Shown here: positions 35,705-47,165 of the stretch, piece by piece
How positions within the stretch are numbered: position 1 is the stretch's first letter
Layout: every line of letters starts with the position of its first letter
Source of the DNA: an uncultured Saprospiraceae bacterium
GTDB taxonomy: Bacteria > Bacteroidota > Bacteroidia > Chitinophagales > Saprospiraceae
DNA: 64,000 nt
Direction of reading: 5' to 3'
Assembly (NCBI GenBank): GCA_937951615.1
Contig: CALFBH010000095.1
Coordinates: 1-64,000, forward strand
The notes under the pieces: model-generated
Databases searched by the model: none
Told to the model about the DNA's origin: nothing
What the model saw: only the letters and a program-made list of their open reading frames with translations
Position numbers and translations under genes: made by a program

Positions 35705-38700
35705 TTATGCAAAATCATATTCATCAAAATCATCTGGTCGTGTATCTATTGGGCTTTTGTCTTCTTCCCAGGTTTGTGGGCCAATACCCAGCACACGCTG
35801 AATATTACGAGAGAAAATAAAGAACAACCAATACATCACCGGCACAACAACCAGTGTGAGGAAAGTCGCGAAGACCAAACCATAAATAACCGTCCAAGCC
35901 ATTGGACCCCAAAATATTGCATTATCACCACCAATAAATATTTGTGGATCTAAATCTGAGACAAAAGTGAAGAAATTGAAATTAAAACCAATCGCCAGTG
36001 GAATCAAACCGAGTACAGTGGTGATCGCGGTCAGCAATACCGGGCGCAAACGCACCTTCCCTGCATGTACGATACATTGTCTGACAATATCTGCGGGCAA
36101 TTCTTCTTCTTCGCCCAAACCCAATTCGCCACGCCTCCGCTTTCTGGTCAGCTCGATATAATCTATCAGTACAATCGCATTATTCACCACAATTCCCGCA
36201 AGGGAAATAACACCTACCCCCGTCATAATGATAATCAAATCCATGCCTGTAAGAATATAGCCCAGCAAGACGCCAATGATACTGAATACAACAGAAAGTA
36301 TGATGATAAATGGTGAAGTAACAGAGTTGAACTGTGTAACTAGTATAATGAAAATCAAAAACAGTACAATCAAAAATGCCGTGGATAAGAAAGCCATCTC
36401 CTCGTCTTGCGCTTCTTGTTGCCCAGTAAATACATAGGTAAACCCTTCAGGCATTTCATATTCTGCCATCTCGTCTTTGAGTTCATCAACCACTTCATTT
36501 CCATTATAATCTTTTAAGACATTGGAATAAATAGAAATCGCTCTATCCATGTCTTTCCGCTTGACGGAACTGTAAGTGGAGGAATAGCGCACATCGGCTA
36601 TCGCTGAAATCGGCACCTGATGTACCGAGCCAGTAGCCTGACTCATAAAAGTTACTTTTTGTCCGAGCAGGGCGTTGATGTCGTTTCTGTATTTTTTATC
36701 TAAACGGAGTTGAATTGGATACTCGTCTTCGCCCATTTTAAATTTGGAGACTTCACGTCCAAAAACGGATGTCCGAATCGCTCCGGCTACTGCCTGCGTG
36801 GAGACTTCATATCGCCGCGCTGCATCCCGATTGACATTGATGATGAGTTCGGGTTTGCCCAATACCACATCCGCTTTGAGTTCTTCTACGCCTTCTACAT
36901 CTGCTTCATTGAGGTAACGCAAAACATCATTGGACAAGCGGGACAGTTCGGTCATATCTTCTCCTACAATTTCCAGATTAATGGCTTTCCCTGTCGGCGG
37001 TCCGTCCTGGTTTTGGTCTACGACAACGGATACGCCTGCATAGCCCTGTAAGTTTTCCCGCAGGTCTGCCATGGCATCAATGGTGGACAACTCACCTCTA
37101 TTCTGCGCAGGTACAAAAGACACCGTAATCCGCGATTTGTGTGGAGAAGCACCAGGCTCTGGCGGTGCATTGGGATCGGAAGTTCCTTCCCCGATTTGTG
37201 TCAGGACGGCTTCTATTATTCCATCGTAAGGCTCAACGATTTCAGTTACTTTCTTTTCTATTTCTTTCACAACATCATTGGTCGTCTCAATATCTGAACC
37301 AATGGGTGTTTCCACAAATACATTGACATATAGCGGGTCGGCAATGGGGAATAATTCCGACTTCGGCATAAAAATTTGCATCAGCATAAACACGCCCATC
37401 AACATTCCTATCGTGGCAGCAAACGTAAAATGCGGCACATATTTGTGCAAAGCTATTCTTATAAACTTGTCATATCCTCTTTCTAAAAGTGGAAGTACTT
37501 TATTTTGAAAAAAGAAACTCGCTGGACGAAGAAAAAAGACATTGAGTAGGGTAACAATTGCAATAATTGCTAATAAATTTCTCAGCCACATAATCTCTGA
37601 AAAATGAGCTGCAACAGCTCCTGCCCCAAGAAGCAGGCTCAGAATCAAGGCATTGACAAGTTTGCGTCTGCGCACAACTTTATCTTCCGCTCTTGCATCC
37701 ACTTTCATAAATACCGCTGTGAGTACGGGATTGATGACCAAAGCCACAAACAAAGATGAACTCAAGACAATGATGAGCGTAATGGGCAGGTATTTCATAA
37801 AAGCTCCCATGATACCCGGCCAAAATGCCAAGGGTAAAAACGCTGCCAGCGTCGTTGCTGTAGAAGCGATAATTGGCCAAGCTACCTCTCCTGTTGCTTT
37901 CTTGGCTGCGTCTTTGCTCGAATAGCCTTCCTGCATATACCGGTACACATTTTCCACCACCACAATCGCATTATCCACCAGCATACCTAATGCCAGAATC
38001 AAGGAAAAAAGCACCACCATATTCAGGGTATAGCCCAATACATTGATAATCAAAATCCCCATCAGCATAGACAGCGGGATAGCGACTCCAACAAATAAAG
38101 AGTTGCGAATGCCGAGGAAAAACAACAAGACCAGCACCACCAGAATAATTCCAGAAATGATACTGTTTTGCAAATTATCGACTAGGTCGCGGGTTTGTAC
38201 AGAGAGGTCATTGAAGATGCTGACATTCAGTTCTTCAGGGAATTTATCTTCTTTCGCTTTCGCTACAATGGCTTTAATTTTGTCGGAAGCAGCCAGCAAG
38301 TTTTCGCCTGATCGCTTGACTACATCCAGCGAAACAACCGGCAAGCCATCAGAACGGGCATAACTGGTTCGGCTTTCAAAACCCATTTGTACCTTAGCTA
38401 CATCGCGGAGATAAATCGGCTGGCGGCGTTCACTTTTTATAATAATATTTTCAATTTCCTTGACGTTTTTAAATTCGCCGACAATCCGTAAAGCCCGATT
38501 CAAATCACCTGTTTTCAGCTCGCCACCAGACATGGTGATATTTTCCTGCTGAATGGCTTGTTCGATGTCATAAAAACTTAGCTTTAAAGCCTGCATTTTC
38601 GGCAAATCCACATCTATCTGCACTTCGCGATCCAATGCACCTTTGATTTCTGCTTCGGATATTTCGCTCAGTTGTTCTATTTCATCCTGCAAATATTCAG

Positions 38701-39193
38701 CATAGTTTCTCAATTCATCCATTGTCATATCACCAGAAATATTGACCGACATAATTGGAAATTCGGAAAAATTGATGTCGGATACATCCGGATCATTGGG
38801 CAGGTCGTTGGGTAGTTCGGCTTTATCTACGGCGTCTTTGACTTCCTGTAAGGCTTCGCTTATTTCTACATCGGTATCAAATTCTACAATGATGTTAGCG
38901 AAATCCTGCTGAGAAGTAGAGGTCAGGTTTTTGATGCCTGTGATGGATTTTATTTCTTTCTCCATTGGACGGGCAACCAGGTTTTCCATGTCCACAGCGG
39001 AGTTACCCGGATAGACGGTGAAGACCGAAATGGTTGGAATCACGATTTCCGGGTAGGCTTCTTTCGGCATACTGTTGTAAGACCGAAAACCAAAGAAAAG
39101 GATCATAAAGGTCAGCAGAAAGATGCTTGTCGCATTGTCTACTGCCAGCGAAGTCAGGCTAAATTCGCGGTATATTTTTTTCACTTGCTCCAT
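35705..39193 (-). CDS. RND-family efflux transporter (inner-membrane pump)
   Basis: 1,162 residues, AcrB/HAE1-like, with two sets of six membrane helices and two large periplasmic loops. Signatures include IPTISVFTVYPGNSAVDMEN near the start, TSTSQQDFANIIVEF, LDREVQIDVDLPKMQAL, LALGMLVDNAIVVVENVYRY in helix 4 (Asp-Asn where E. coli AcrB has Asp-Asp), and VGVISLAGIVVNNAIVLIDY in helix 10. It is the last gene of a tetR-tolC-hlyD-RND operon and should export drugs, solvents or lipids. The 5' leader consists of palindromic tandem arrays. Confidence 0.96.
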   Translation of the reverse strand: MEQVKKIYREFSLTSLAVDNATSIFLLTFMILFFGFRSYNSMPKEAYPEIVIPTISVFTVYPGNSAVDMENLVARPMEKEIKSITGIKNLTSTSQQDFANIIVEFDTDVEISEALQEVKDAVDKAELPNDLPNDPDVSDINFSEFPIMSVNISGDMTMDELRNYAEYLQDEIEQLSEISEAEIKGALDREVQIDVDLPKMQALKLSFYDIEQAIQQENITMSGGELKTGDLNRALRIVGEFKNVKEIENIIIKSERRQPIYLRDVAKVQMGFESRTSYARSDGLPVVSLDVVKRSGENLLAASDKIKAIVAKAKEDKFPEELNVSIFNDLSVQTRDLVDNLQNSIISGIILVVLVLLFFLGIRNSLFVGVAIPLSMLMGILIINVLGYTLNMVVLFSLILALGMLVDNAIVVVENVYRYMQEGYSSKDAAKKATGEVAWPIIASTATTLAAFLPLAFWPGIMGAFMKYLPITLIIVLSSSLFVALVINPVLTAVFMKVDARAEDKVVRRRKLVNALILSLLLGAGAVAAHFSEIMWLRNLLAIIAIVTLLNVFFLRPASFFFQNKVLPLLERGYDKFIRIALHKYVPHFTFAATIGMLMGVFMLMQIFMPKSELFPIADPLYVNVFVETPIGSDIETTNDVVKEIEKKVTEIVEPYDGIIEAVLTQIGEGTSDPNAPPEPGASPHKSRITVSFVPAQNRGELSTIDAMADLRENLQGYAGVSVVVDQNQDGPPTGKAINLEIVGEDMTELSRLSNDVLRYLNEADVEGVEELKADVVLGKPELIINVNRDAARRYEVSTQAVAGAIRTSVFGREVSKFKMGEDEYPIQLRLDKKYRNDINALLGQKVTFMSQATGSVHQVPISAIADVRYSSTYSSVKRKDMDRAISIYSNVLKDYNGNEVVDELKDEMAEYEMPEGFTYVFTGQQEAQDEEMAFLSTAFLIVLFLIFIILVTQFNSVTSPFIIILSVVFSIIGVLLGYILTGMDLIIIMTGVGVISLAGIVVNNAIVLIDYIELTRKRRRGELGLGEEEELPADIVRQCIVHAGKVRLRPVLLTAITTVLGLIPLAIGFNFNFFTFVSDLDPQIFIGGDNAIFWGPMAWTVIYGLVFATFLTLVVVPVMYWLFFIFSRNIQRVLGIGPQTWEEDKSPIDTRPDDFDEYDFA

Positions 39194-39210
39194 TTTTTTC
39201 TTTTTGTAGT

Positions 39211-39330
39211 TTGTGTTGGGGTGTTGATGTGTTGGGGTGTTGTCGTGTCATGGTGTTGTCTTATTATAGTTTATTTTGCGAAGCAAAACACAGCAACACA
39301 TCAACACATCAACACATCAACACAAAAACA
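39211..39330. repeat. Composite palindromic element between the adaptor and RND genes
   Basis: Left arm GTTGGGGTGTTGATGTGTTG and on to 39270; core TTTTGC-GAA-GCAAAA at 39274-39288; right arm CAGCAACACATCAACACATC to 39330. The arms are complementary, so the transcript can fold into a long hairpin with the core at its tip, about 20 bases before the RND start codon. Confidence 0.9.
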
Positions 39331-39342
39331 CTATAACACGAA

Positions 39343-40554
39343 TCAGGTGCCAGGTTGGCGGGGTTTTGCTTCGCTTTTTTCTGTTGTTGGTTCTGCGTTG
39401 AGTACTTTGATCAGTTCTTTGTCGGCAACTGTTCTTGCCCCGTCCATGATAATCAGTTCTGTACCATTGAGTCCTGCGACGATTTGGGTTTCTGTTTCGT
39501 AATTTTCACCTGTTTCTATCAGCACTTTTTTGGCGCATAAGCCTTCCTTGCACTCGCCTTGAATGAATACGAAATCTTTCCCACTAACATCCTGCTGAAT
39601 AACTTCGGTGGGCAGTACGACTGCATTTTTTGCTTCAAATTCCTTAACGAGCATCAGTGCCATGAGATTGGGCTTAAGTAAGCCGTTCGGATTGCTCAAC
39701 ATGACTTCCGCCTGAAAGGTTCGGTTGTTGGCATTGATGGTTCTGCCGATGCTGGATATCTTTGCTTTTCGCTCTGTATCCAAGGCAGGAAACTGAATCG
39801 TGACCCAATCGCCAGCTTTTACAGAACGTAAATAAACTTCTGGCAAATCAGCCACCACTTTTACCCGTCCCGTACTGAGGATGCGGATGATCGGTGTACC
39901 AGGTCCAGCCATCTCTCCCTGATTGACCATCACCATATCCACGATACCTGTCATAGGCGCGTAGACGTTGATTTTACTCAATTGCGACTGAACAGTAATG
40001 ATGGATTTTTCTAAGCGTTCTTTTTCGTTCTTAGCCGCCAAGTATTCTATTTCTGCACCAATGCCTTGCTTCCAAAGTCGATCGCGTTTTTCATAGATTT
40101 GCGTAGCGAGTTCAAGTGCTTTTTTTATCTCGTCTATGTTCCGATTAATGACTTCAGCGTCGGTGACTGCGATGAGTTGTCCCTGCGTTACATAATCTCC
40201 TTCATCTACGGTCAATTGTGTGAGGCGTCCACCTGTTTCACTGCTGGCCGTTCCGGTTTTGTCTATCTGCACGCCACCTTGTATTTCTACAAAGCGTTTA
40301 AAGTCTTTCATTTCTATCGGACTTGTCGTGACCAGGCGGCGTTTTTTCTCTTTTCTTTTCGCGCTTGAGGGGTCAAGTTTCAGGAGTTTTGCTTCGAGCG
40401 AATCAATTTCTGCCTGAATTGTTTTTTGTGTTTTACGAAGTTCTTGTTTCTTCGCAATGATGCCTTTTTTCAGGCTTTCCGGCGTATCTTCTCCTTCTTT
40501 GCAGGCACTGATGAGTACGAATAAAAGGAGTAAGGGGAGTAATATCTTTTTCAT
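39343..40554 (-). CDS. HlyD-type periplasmic adaptor of the RND pump
   Basis: A 403-residue membrane-fusion protein with a lipoprotein-like signal (LLFVLISACKEG). A helical hairpin (GIIAKKQELRKTQKTIQAEIDSL) precedes the first lipoyl half, GGRLTQLTVDEGDYVTQGQL. The long coiled-coil hairpin is DEIKKALELATQIYEKRDRL. The second lipoyl half, YAPMTGIVDMVMVNQGEM, and the beta-barrel segment FQAEVMLSNPNGLLKPNLM follow. It links the RND pump to the TolC-like channel. Confidence 0.94.
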   Translation of the reverse strand: MKKILLPLLLLFVLISACKEGEDTPESLKKGIIAKKQELRKTQKTIQAEIDSLEAKLLKLDPSSAKRKEKKRRLVTTSPIEMKDFKRFVEIQGGVQIDKTGTASSETGGRLTQLTVDEGDYVTQGQLIAVTDAEVINRNIDEIKKALELATQIYEKRDRLWKQGIGAEIEYLAAKNEKERLEKSIITVQSQLSKINVYAPMTGIVDMVMVNQGEMAGPGTPIIRILSTGRVKVVADLPEVYLRSVKAGDWVTIQFPALDTERKAKISSIGRTINANNRTFQAEVMLSNPNGLLKPNLMALMLVKEFEAKNAVVLPTEVIQQDVSGKDFVFIQGECKEGLCAKKVLIETGENYETETQIVAGLNGTELIIMDGARTVADKELIKVLNAEPTTEKSEAKPRQPGT

Positions 40555-40559
40555 TATTG

Positions 40560-42096
<1,537 letters not shown>

Positions 42097-42106
42097 TTTC
42101 TTTCGT

Positions 42107-42875
<769 letters not shown>

Positions 42876-42954
42876 ACAAAGTTGTCAAATGTTTGGATTG
42901 CAAATGTATGTACTATAAACATCGGAAACAAATTTTGGTTTAAAAGTTTCCGTA

Positions 42955-43112
42955 GTTTTTCATTAAAGAATGTCTTGAAACAAAGATACTGGCTATCTTT
43001 GATGCACGATACGGATTATCTCGATAAAAGGTCTTTTGAAAGCCTTCATCACGATGCAGATGAAATTGGAAAGATTCTTTTTGCCATCCTGAAAAAAACA
43101 CGAATTAAGTGA
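42955..43112 (+). pseudogene. C-terminal remnant of an S23-type four-helix-bundle gene
   Basis: One frame reads IKECLETK, and the next frame (+1) continues RYWLSLMHDTDYLDKRSFES then LHHDADEIGKILFAILKKT. Joined across the frameshift, this matches the family's third and fourth helices (KEC.ET.YWL.LL...Y, ..EL.KIL..I.K). The N-terminal half is absent. It is followed by an inverted simple-sequence pair (43121-43242). Confidence 0.6.
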
Positions 43113-43120
43113 CTCGTTTT

Positions 43121-43242
43121 CATTGAACATTGATCAGGGAACATTTATCATTAAAAAAACATGTGTTCCTTTCGTTCAATACGTTTACATCGTGTATGCG
43201 ATAAATGTTCAATGTTCAATGATAAATGTTCAATGGTCAATG
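43121..43242. repeat. Inverted simple-sequence arms upstream of anmK
   Basis: Left arm ATTGAACATTGATCAGGG and AACATTTATCATT (43121-43152); right arm GATAAATGTTCAATG, repeated (43200-43242). The arms are complementary. The right arm ends in the anmK start codon (ATG 43240), leaving no separate leader. Confidence 0.8.
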
Positions 43243-44340
43243 AAAAAATATAAAATTCTTGGGCTCATGTCTGGTAGTTCTCTGGACGGGCTCGATTTGG
43301 CGTATTGCGAACTTCGGCTAACGAAGGGGCGGGCAGAACCAGCGGTCGAGTGGCAATTGCTGGCCGCAGAGACTTTGAAATATCCTGAAAAGTGGGTAGC
43401 TCGGCTGGCACATTTGCCTGTACAAGATGGCAATACGCTGGCAAAAACGCACGTTTATTTTGGTCGGTACATGGCGGAACTGGTCAATACTTTTATACAA
43501 AAACATGATATTCAGCCTGACCTGATTGCTTCGCATGGGCATACTGTTTTTCATGAGCCAGAGCGGATGATGACCCTGCAAATCGGAGATGGCGCGGCAC
43601 TGGCTGCACTGACAGGTATTCCAGTTGCCTGCGATTTTCGGACGCATGATATTGCACTGGGTGGTGAGGGTACGCCTATCGCGCCAGCGGCTGACCGCTA
43701 TTTGTTTCCCGGCTATGATTTTTATCTGAATATTGGCGGTATTGCGAATGTCACCTGTAATGCGGATGGTAAATTTATTGCTTTTGATACGTCTCCTGCC
43801 AATCAGGTGCTCAATCTGCTTGCCCAACAAATCGGCTTGCCTTATGATGCTGATGGACAAATTGCCCGAAAGGGTACACTAAATGAATCGCTGTTCTCGA
43901 CCTTGAATACTATGGAGTATTGTCAGGCAGATTATCCGAAATCGCTGGATAATAATTGGATACGCGAACAGGTTTTTCCGCTTTTTCTGCCGAGCGATAT
44001 TCCTATTCCTGACCTACTACACACGGCTACTCAATTTATTGCAAAACAAATTGGCGGCAGCCTCCAAAAGGTGATTCAAAAAGAACAATTACATCAAGAA
44101 AATTATCGTATGCTGGTCACGGGCGGTGGCGGACTGAATACTTATCTGATGGATTGCATTCGCCAAGCTTGTGAACCTATTCAAACTGAAATTATATTGC
44201 CCGAAAGGGACATCATTGATTATAAAGAAGCGATTCTGATGGCTTTGATGGGCTTGTTGCGACTGGAGCGTATTCCAAATTGTTTTAGTTCGGTGACGGG
44301 TGCGGAGCGGGATACGATTGGTGGGGCTATTTATTTTTAG
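43240..44340 (+). CDS. anmK: Anhydro-N-acetylmuramic acid kinase
   Basis: About 366 residues. AnmK opens the anhydro ring of anhydroMurNAc and phosphorylates it to MurNAc-6-P during peptidoglycan recycling. Signatures: LGLMSGSSLDGLDLAYC at the start, IASHGHTVFHEP, LQIGDGAALAALTGIPVACDF, NIGGIANVT, FDTSPANQVLNLL, and VTGGGGLNTYLMDCI. I choose ATG 43240 (MKKYKILGLMSG). The longer frame to 43123 encodes only the palindromic repeat. Confidence 0.96.
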   Translation: MKKYKILGLMSGSSLDGLDLAYCELRLTKGRAEPAVEWQLLAAETLKYPEKWVARLAHLPVQDGNTLAKTHVYFGRYMAELVNTFIQKHDIQPDLIASHGHTVFHEPERMMTLQIGDGAALAALTGIPVACDFRTHDIALGGEGTPIAPAADRYLFPGYDFYLNIGGIANVTCNADGKFIAFDTSPANQVLNLLAQQIGLPYDADGQIARKGTLNESLFSTLNTMEYCQADYPKSLDNNWIREQVFPLFLPSDIPIPDLLHTATQFIAKQIGGSLQKVIQKEQLHQENYRMLVTGGGGLNTYLMDCIRQACEPIQTEIILPERDIIDYKEAILMALMGLLRLERIPNCFSSVTGAERDTIGGAIYF

Positions 44341-44495
44341 AGGATAGACCGCTGCGCTGCGGGAAGAGAGACCGCCTTCGGCTGTGAGAATATTCCTAAC
44401 TTTACATGCATTTTGCAAAGCAAAATGGACAACAAAATGACCTAAATACTTAAAGACAGCCATCGACTATGGACTATCGACCATCGACTACTTAT
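44341..44495. repeat. Composite element with palindromic core
   Basis: AGACCGCTGCGCTGCGGG near 44347 and GAGACCGCC near 44370 resemble words at 34895-34995. The core TTTTGC-AAA-GCAAAA lies at 44411-44425. The right side (44458-44492) repeats CATCGACTATGGACTATCG, as in the arms at 35400 and 46250. No ORF is present. Confidence 0.8.
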
Positions 44496-44544
44496 TGCCG
44501 CAATATTAATCTCTGAAAGATTTAGATAGTTCAGCCTAGTATTG

Positions 44545-44552
44545 TATTTTTG
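44545..44552 (+). promoter_or_regulatory. Probable -7 box of the nhaB promoter
   Basis: TATTTTTG fits TAnnTTTG and lies 49 bases before ATG 44601. It overlaps the start of the longer open frame (TTG 44550), which supports the later ATG as the real start. Confidence 0.5.
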
Positions 44553-44600
44553 CGCTCCCCATTTTTCTTTGACGATTACAATCAGAATATAATACAGTTT

Positions 44601-46076
44601 ATGGAAGCGTTTAACTCATTTTTAGGAAATTCGCCAACTTGGTATAAGAAAACTATTTTAGCCTTTTTAGTCTTGAATCCTATTTTATTATTCACTATTG
44701 GCCCAGAGGCTACAGGGTGGATCATTATTGGGGAATTCATATTGACCTTGGCAATGGCTTTAAAGTGTTATCCACTCCAATCGGGTGGATTGATTGCCTT
44801 TGAAGTGGTGCTGATGAACCTGACCACTCCCGATACGGTTTTCCATGAAATAGAAGCTAATTTGGAGGTTATCCTGCTATTGGTATTTATGGTGGCGGGC
44901 ATCTATTTTATGAAGCCTCTTTTGATGTTTATTTTTGGTAAAATATTTATTAAAGTACGCTCGAAAATAGTCTTATCTCTACTCTTTTGCTTCATTGCTG
45001 CCTTTCTAAGTGCCTTTTTGGATGCTTTGACAGTAACCGCAGTTTTGATTGGTGTATTTGTCGGCTTTTATCAGGTGTATCATAAAGTACATTCGAGCAA
45101 TACCGATTTTGACCACAGTGGCGTTGCGGATAGGAAAGAACTAGGCGGAGATACCTTAGAGCAGTTTAGAAGTTTTCTGAGAAGTTTGGTGATGCACGGA
45201 GCGGTTGGAACGGCTTTAGGTGGAGTTTGCACCATCGTAGGAGAACCACAAAACCTATTGATTGGCGACAAGTTGGGCTGGGATTTCATGGAATTCTTTT
45301 ATGCCATGGCACCGATTACTATGCCGGTTTTGGCAGCAGGTTTAGTGACTTGTGTCCTGCTCGAAGTGACTAAGAAATTTAGTTTTGGCACAGAACTACC
45401 TGAACAGGCCAGAAATATTATCCAAGGCTTTCTCGAAGAGGAGGATAAGAACAGAACAAATGCTCAAAAATATGCTTTAATTATACAAGCTCTTTCCGCG
45501 ATATTTTTAATTCTTGCTTTAGCTCTCCATTTAGCACCAGTTGGTTTGATTGGTTTAGCTATTATTGTATTACAAACTGCCTTCACCGGAATAACTGACG
45601 AACACAGTATCGGTAAAGCTTTTGAAGAGGCACTACCTTTTACGGCTTTGCTGGCTGTCTTTTTTGTCATTGTAGGCATGATTCACGACTTGCATTTATT
45701 CAAGCCGGTCATTCAGTATGTTTTGGAACAAGATAAAGCTTTACAACCTGCTTTGTTCTACGCTGCCAATGGAGTTTTATCCATGATTAGTGATAATGTA
45801 TTTGTGGCAACAGTGTATATCAACGAAGTGAAAGCAGCCTTCGATGCTGGAACAATTGACCGACAACAGTTGGAAACGTTGGCGATTGCCATCAATACAG
45901 GCACGAATCTTCCTAGTGTAGCAACGCCTAATGGACAAGCAGCATTCCTGTTTTTATTAACGTCTGCTTTAGCTCCGGCAATTCGCTTATCTTATCTTAA
46001 AATGATTTGGATGGCTTTGCCTTATACGATTGTGCTGGGTGGGGTTGGTTTGCTTGGGATTATTTATTTCTTGTAA
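44601..46076 (+). CDS. nhaB: Na+/H+ antiporter NhaB
   Basis: About 491 residues, with many membrane helices. The match to E. coli NhaB is strong in [75 protein letters not shown], and [20 protein letters not shown]. It exchanges Na+ for H+ across the inner membrane. Start ATG 44601 ([17 protein letters not shown]) matches the family N-terminus; the open frame from TTG 44550 is too long. NhaB is best known from Gammaproteobacteria, so transfer is conceivable. Confidence 0.95.
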   Translation: MEAFNSFLGNSPTWYKKTILAFLVLNPILLFTIGPEATGWIIIGEFILTLAMALKCYPLQSGGLIAFEVVLMNLTTPDTVFHEIEANLEVILLLVFMVAGIYFMKPLLMFIFGKIFIKVRSKIVLSLLFCFIAAFLSAFLDALTVTAVLIGVFVGFYQVYHKVHSSNTDFDHSGVADRKELGGDTLEQFRSFLRSLVMHGAVGTALGGVCTIVGEPQNLLIGDKLGWDFMEFFYAMAPITMPVLAAGLVTCVLLEVTKKFSFGTELPEQARNIIQGFLEEEDKNRTNAQKYALIIQALSAIFLILALALHLAPVGLIGLAIIVLQTAFTGITDEHSIGKAFEEALPFTALLAVFFVIVGMIHDLHLFKPVIQYVLEQDKALQPALFYAANGVLSMISDNVFVATVYINEVKAAFDAGTIDRQQLETLAIAINTGTNLPSVATPNGQAAFLFLLTSALAPAIRLSYLKMIWMALPYTIVLGGVGLLGIIYFL

Positions 46077-46109
46077 ACATCAGTCTCTCAAATTTTAGGA
46101 AAAAAATGG

Positions 46110-46285
46110 TGGAAGGTCGATTCCCGATAGCTATCGTGGAGCAGTCCATGGTCGATAGCTATATTTTTAGTTTTAAAGCTATCTAGTTTTTTTCATTTTG
46201 CTCTGCAAAATGTGTAAGAAATTTAAACCTAGAGGATTATTGAACTTCAGCTATCGACCATGGACCATCGACTATCGACATTTTG
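46110..46285. repeat. Composite palindromic element upstream of the Uma2 gene
   Basis: Left arm GGTCGATTCCCGATAGCTAT and TGGTCGATAGCTAT (46117-46160); core TTTTGC-TCT-GCAAAA at 46196-46210; right arm AGCTATCGACCATGGACCAT, then CGACTATCGACA (46247-46280). The arms are complementary. The left arm's words match the right arm of 35400-35625 in reverse orientation. Confidence 0.88.
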
Positions 46286-46359
46286 TTATTTTAAAAATTC
46301 GGGAGAACTGATATTCCCTCTGACTTGAATTTCTTCTCGAACATTTGTATATTTAAGTC

Positions 46360-46956
46360 ATGCTGGTTTTAGAAAACAAATATACCATTCGAAATTATAC
46401 CGACAATATGTCGGATGAAGAGTTCTATGAATTCTGCCTGCTCAATAAAGACCTGCGAATCGAAAGAGATAAAAATCGAAATACTTTAGTTATGTCTCCA
46501 GTAAACAATAAGTCAGGATATTATGAAAGGCAGATAATTATCGAAATAGCTTTGTGGGAAAGAAAACACCAAAAAGGAATATCTTTTAGTTCTTCTACAG
46601 GTTTTACTTTACCTAATGGAGCAACACGTTCCCCCGATGCCTGCTGGATAAGCTCTGAACGTTGGGCAACAGTAGAAGATGAAGATAAAGAACGATTTGC
46701 GTCAATTGTTCCCGACTTCATCGTAGAAATTCGCTCAAAAACAGATCGCCTGAAAACCTTACAGGACAAAATGGAAGAATGGCAGGAAAATGGCGTGCGA
46801 CTCGGCTGGCTAATAGACCCAAAAACAGAACAAACGTATATTTATCGAGTAGGCACTACACCTACGATTACCGAAGGCTTCGACAAAGTACTGGATGGGG
46901 AAGAAATTATGCCAGGCTTTGAATTTGATTTACAATTATTGCAACTGCCCGAATAA
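46360..46956 (+). CDS. Uma2-family (DUF820) restriction-like endonuclease fold protein
   Basis: A 198-residue Uma2 protein with a PD-(D/E)xK-like core: FSSSTGFTLPNGATRSPDAC (the invariant Asp after SP), then VPDFIVEIRSKTDRLKTLQ and GVRLGWLIDPKTEQTYIY. The Glu of IVEIRS and later Lys residues would complete the site. Uma2 genes are numerous in cyanobacteria and occur in Bacteroidota; some resemble endonucleases, but cellular roles are poorly known. Start ATG 46360, with a TATATTTA stretch just upstream near 46345. Confidence 0.88.
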   Translation: MLVLENKYTIRNYTDNMSDEEFYEFCLLNKDLRIERDKNRNTLVMSPVNNKSGYYERQIIIEIALWERKHQKGISFSSSTGFTLPNGATRSPDACWISSERWATVEDEDKERFASIVPDFIVEIRSKTDRLKTLQDKMEEWQENGVRLGWLIDPKTEQTYIYRVGTTPTITEGFDKVLDGEEIMPGFEFDLQLLQLPE

Positions 46957-47104
46957 AGCGACCTAAACAGCCGACAAGCAACATCGTCATATAAATTTAA
47001 CACCACAAATTCCACCACATCACAGGATATTCTGTATTTTTAGGCGAACAATCCTTCGCGCCCGACAAATACGTGCTTTGGCACAATTAGACTCTGCTTT
47101 AAAT

Positions 47105-47165
47105 TCGGACAACTATTGTGTTTGAATTTGACGTTTGAATTTGCATTTGAACTTACGATTCTGTT
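47105..47165. repeat. Partial copy of a dispersed AT-rich repeat
   Basis: TTGAATTTGACGTTTGAATT and neighbouring bases at 47120-47150 share words with the dispersed elements at 8741, 18473 and 50519. It ends a few bases before the start codon at 47166. Confidence 0.55.

Noticed and set aside
43123-43239. Longer N-terminus for AnmK
   Set aside because: It encodes inverted repeat words; the family N-terminus starts at 43240.
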